Assembly (NCBI GenBank): GCA_003224075.1
Contig: QHYF01000033.1
Location: 1 to 33,693, forward strand
Origin: Acidobacteriota bacterium
GTDB lineage: Bacteria; Acidobacteriota; Terriglobia; Acidiferrales; UBA7541
Direction of reading: 5' to 3'
Length of the DNA stretch: 33,693 nt
The position numbers were made by a program, and so were the translations under genes. The notes under the pieces were generated by a model. It did not search any database, was not told where the DNA came from, and saw nothing but the letters and a program-made list of their open reading frames with translations. Position 1 is the first letter of the stretch. Every line of letters begins with the position of its first letter. This document shows positions 33,601 through 33,693 of this stretch, one piece after another.

Positions 33601-33693
33601 ATGGGAAATATTCGCTCGACGCATGCGACCGAGACGGTCGACACCACGATTCAAGGGAAGATTGACCGGATTACGATCAACGATTATGAAGAC
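33601..33693 (+). CDS. possible N-terminal fragment of an unidentified protein
   Basis: From ATG 33601 the frame is open to the window edge (31 codons: MGNIRSTHATETVD and on, ending IDRITINDYED). The composition looks protein-like, but there is no clear Shine-Dalgarno and no recognisable family, and the frame is open upstream too (TTG 33568). The remaining 33483-33600 shows nothing clear. Confidence 0.25.
   Translation, partial: MGNIRSTHATETVDTTIQGKIDRITINDYED

Noticed and set aside
1..33693. CRISPR arrays, tRNA genes, insertion sequences, prophage
   Set aside because: No regularly spaced repeats, no tRNA-like cloverleaf and no transposase, integrase or phage protein were seen on either strand.

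Overview
The window looks like a chromosomal segment of a soil-type Acidobacteriota (class Terriglobia-like) bacterium. The basis is inference from gene content and moderately high G+C: a TonB receptor with an N-terminal carboxypeptidase-regulatory-like domain, a hopanoid-associated glycosyltransferase, a Tat-exported isoquinoline-oxidoreductase-type molybdoenzyme, B12 scavenging genes and an apparent selenoprotein. I see no rRNA, tRNA, insertion sequence, phage gene or CRISPR array. Most genes are ordinary chromosomal functions.

Layout. 1-3800 (minus): a translationally coupled operon for a LolD/MacB-type ABC exporter (ATPase, two-module FtsX permease) and an AttH/CrtC lipocalin-like secreted protein cut by the left edge. 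4157-9355: an alpha-glucan block with a secreted GH31 alpha-glucosidase (plus) convergent with a secreted GH13 alpha-amylase and a CBM9-like protein (minus). 9605-10429: a crotonase-family hydratase. 10485-17529: a vitamin B12 uptake and salvage block. A first cobalamin riboswitch with an intrinsic terminator precedes btuF-btuC-btuD. A second cobalamin riboswitch precedes btuB, followed by a DUF71/COG2102 PP-loop ATPase that overlaps a small membrane protein (DUF6580-like) by 4 nt. Two related palindromes flank that last pair.

17657-19749: gatB, then a peroxiredoxin of the Bcp/PrxQ family whose peroxidatic Cys codon is an in-frame TGA with a hairpin just downstream, very probably selenocysteine. 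19777-20355 (minus): a secreted glycine-zipper protein. 20432-22769 (minus): panB-dinB-panC, the pantoate branch of pantothenate synthesis with a DinB-fold protein between. 22913-26840 (minus): hpnB-like glycosyltransferase and a two-subunit molybdenum hydroxylase (iorA, iorB). 27012-30452 (minus): a very large membrane protein fusing GH18-like, NodB deacetylase and GT2 synthase domains. It is divergent from an ArnT/PMT-like membrane glycosyltransferase (30555-32009). 32058-33482 (minus): a CDF metal transporter with an unusually long cytoplasmic tail. The right edge (33483-33693) has at most the start of an unidentified gene.

The strongest points for follow-up are the TGA-containing peroxiredoxin with its SECIS-like hairpin, the B12 block with two differently built riboswitches and its DUF71-DUF6580 pair, and the three-domain polysaccharide protein.
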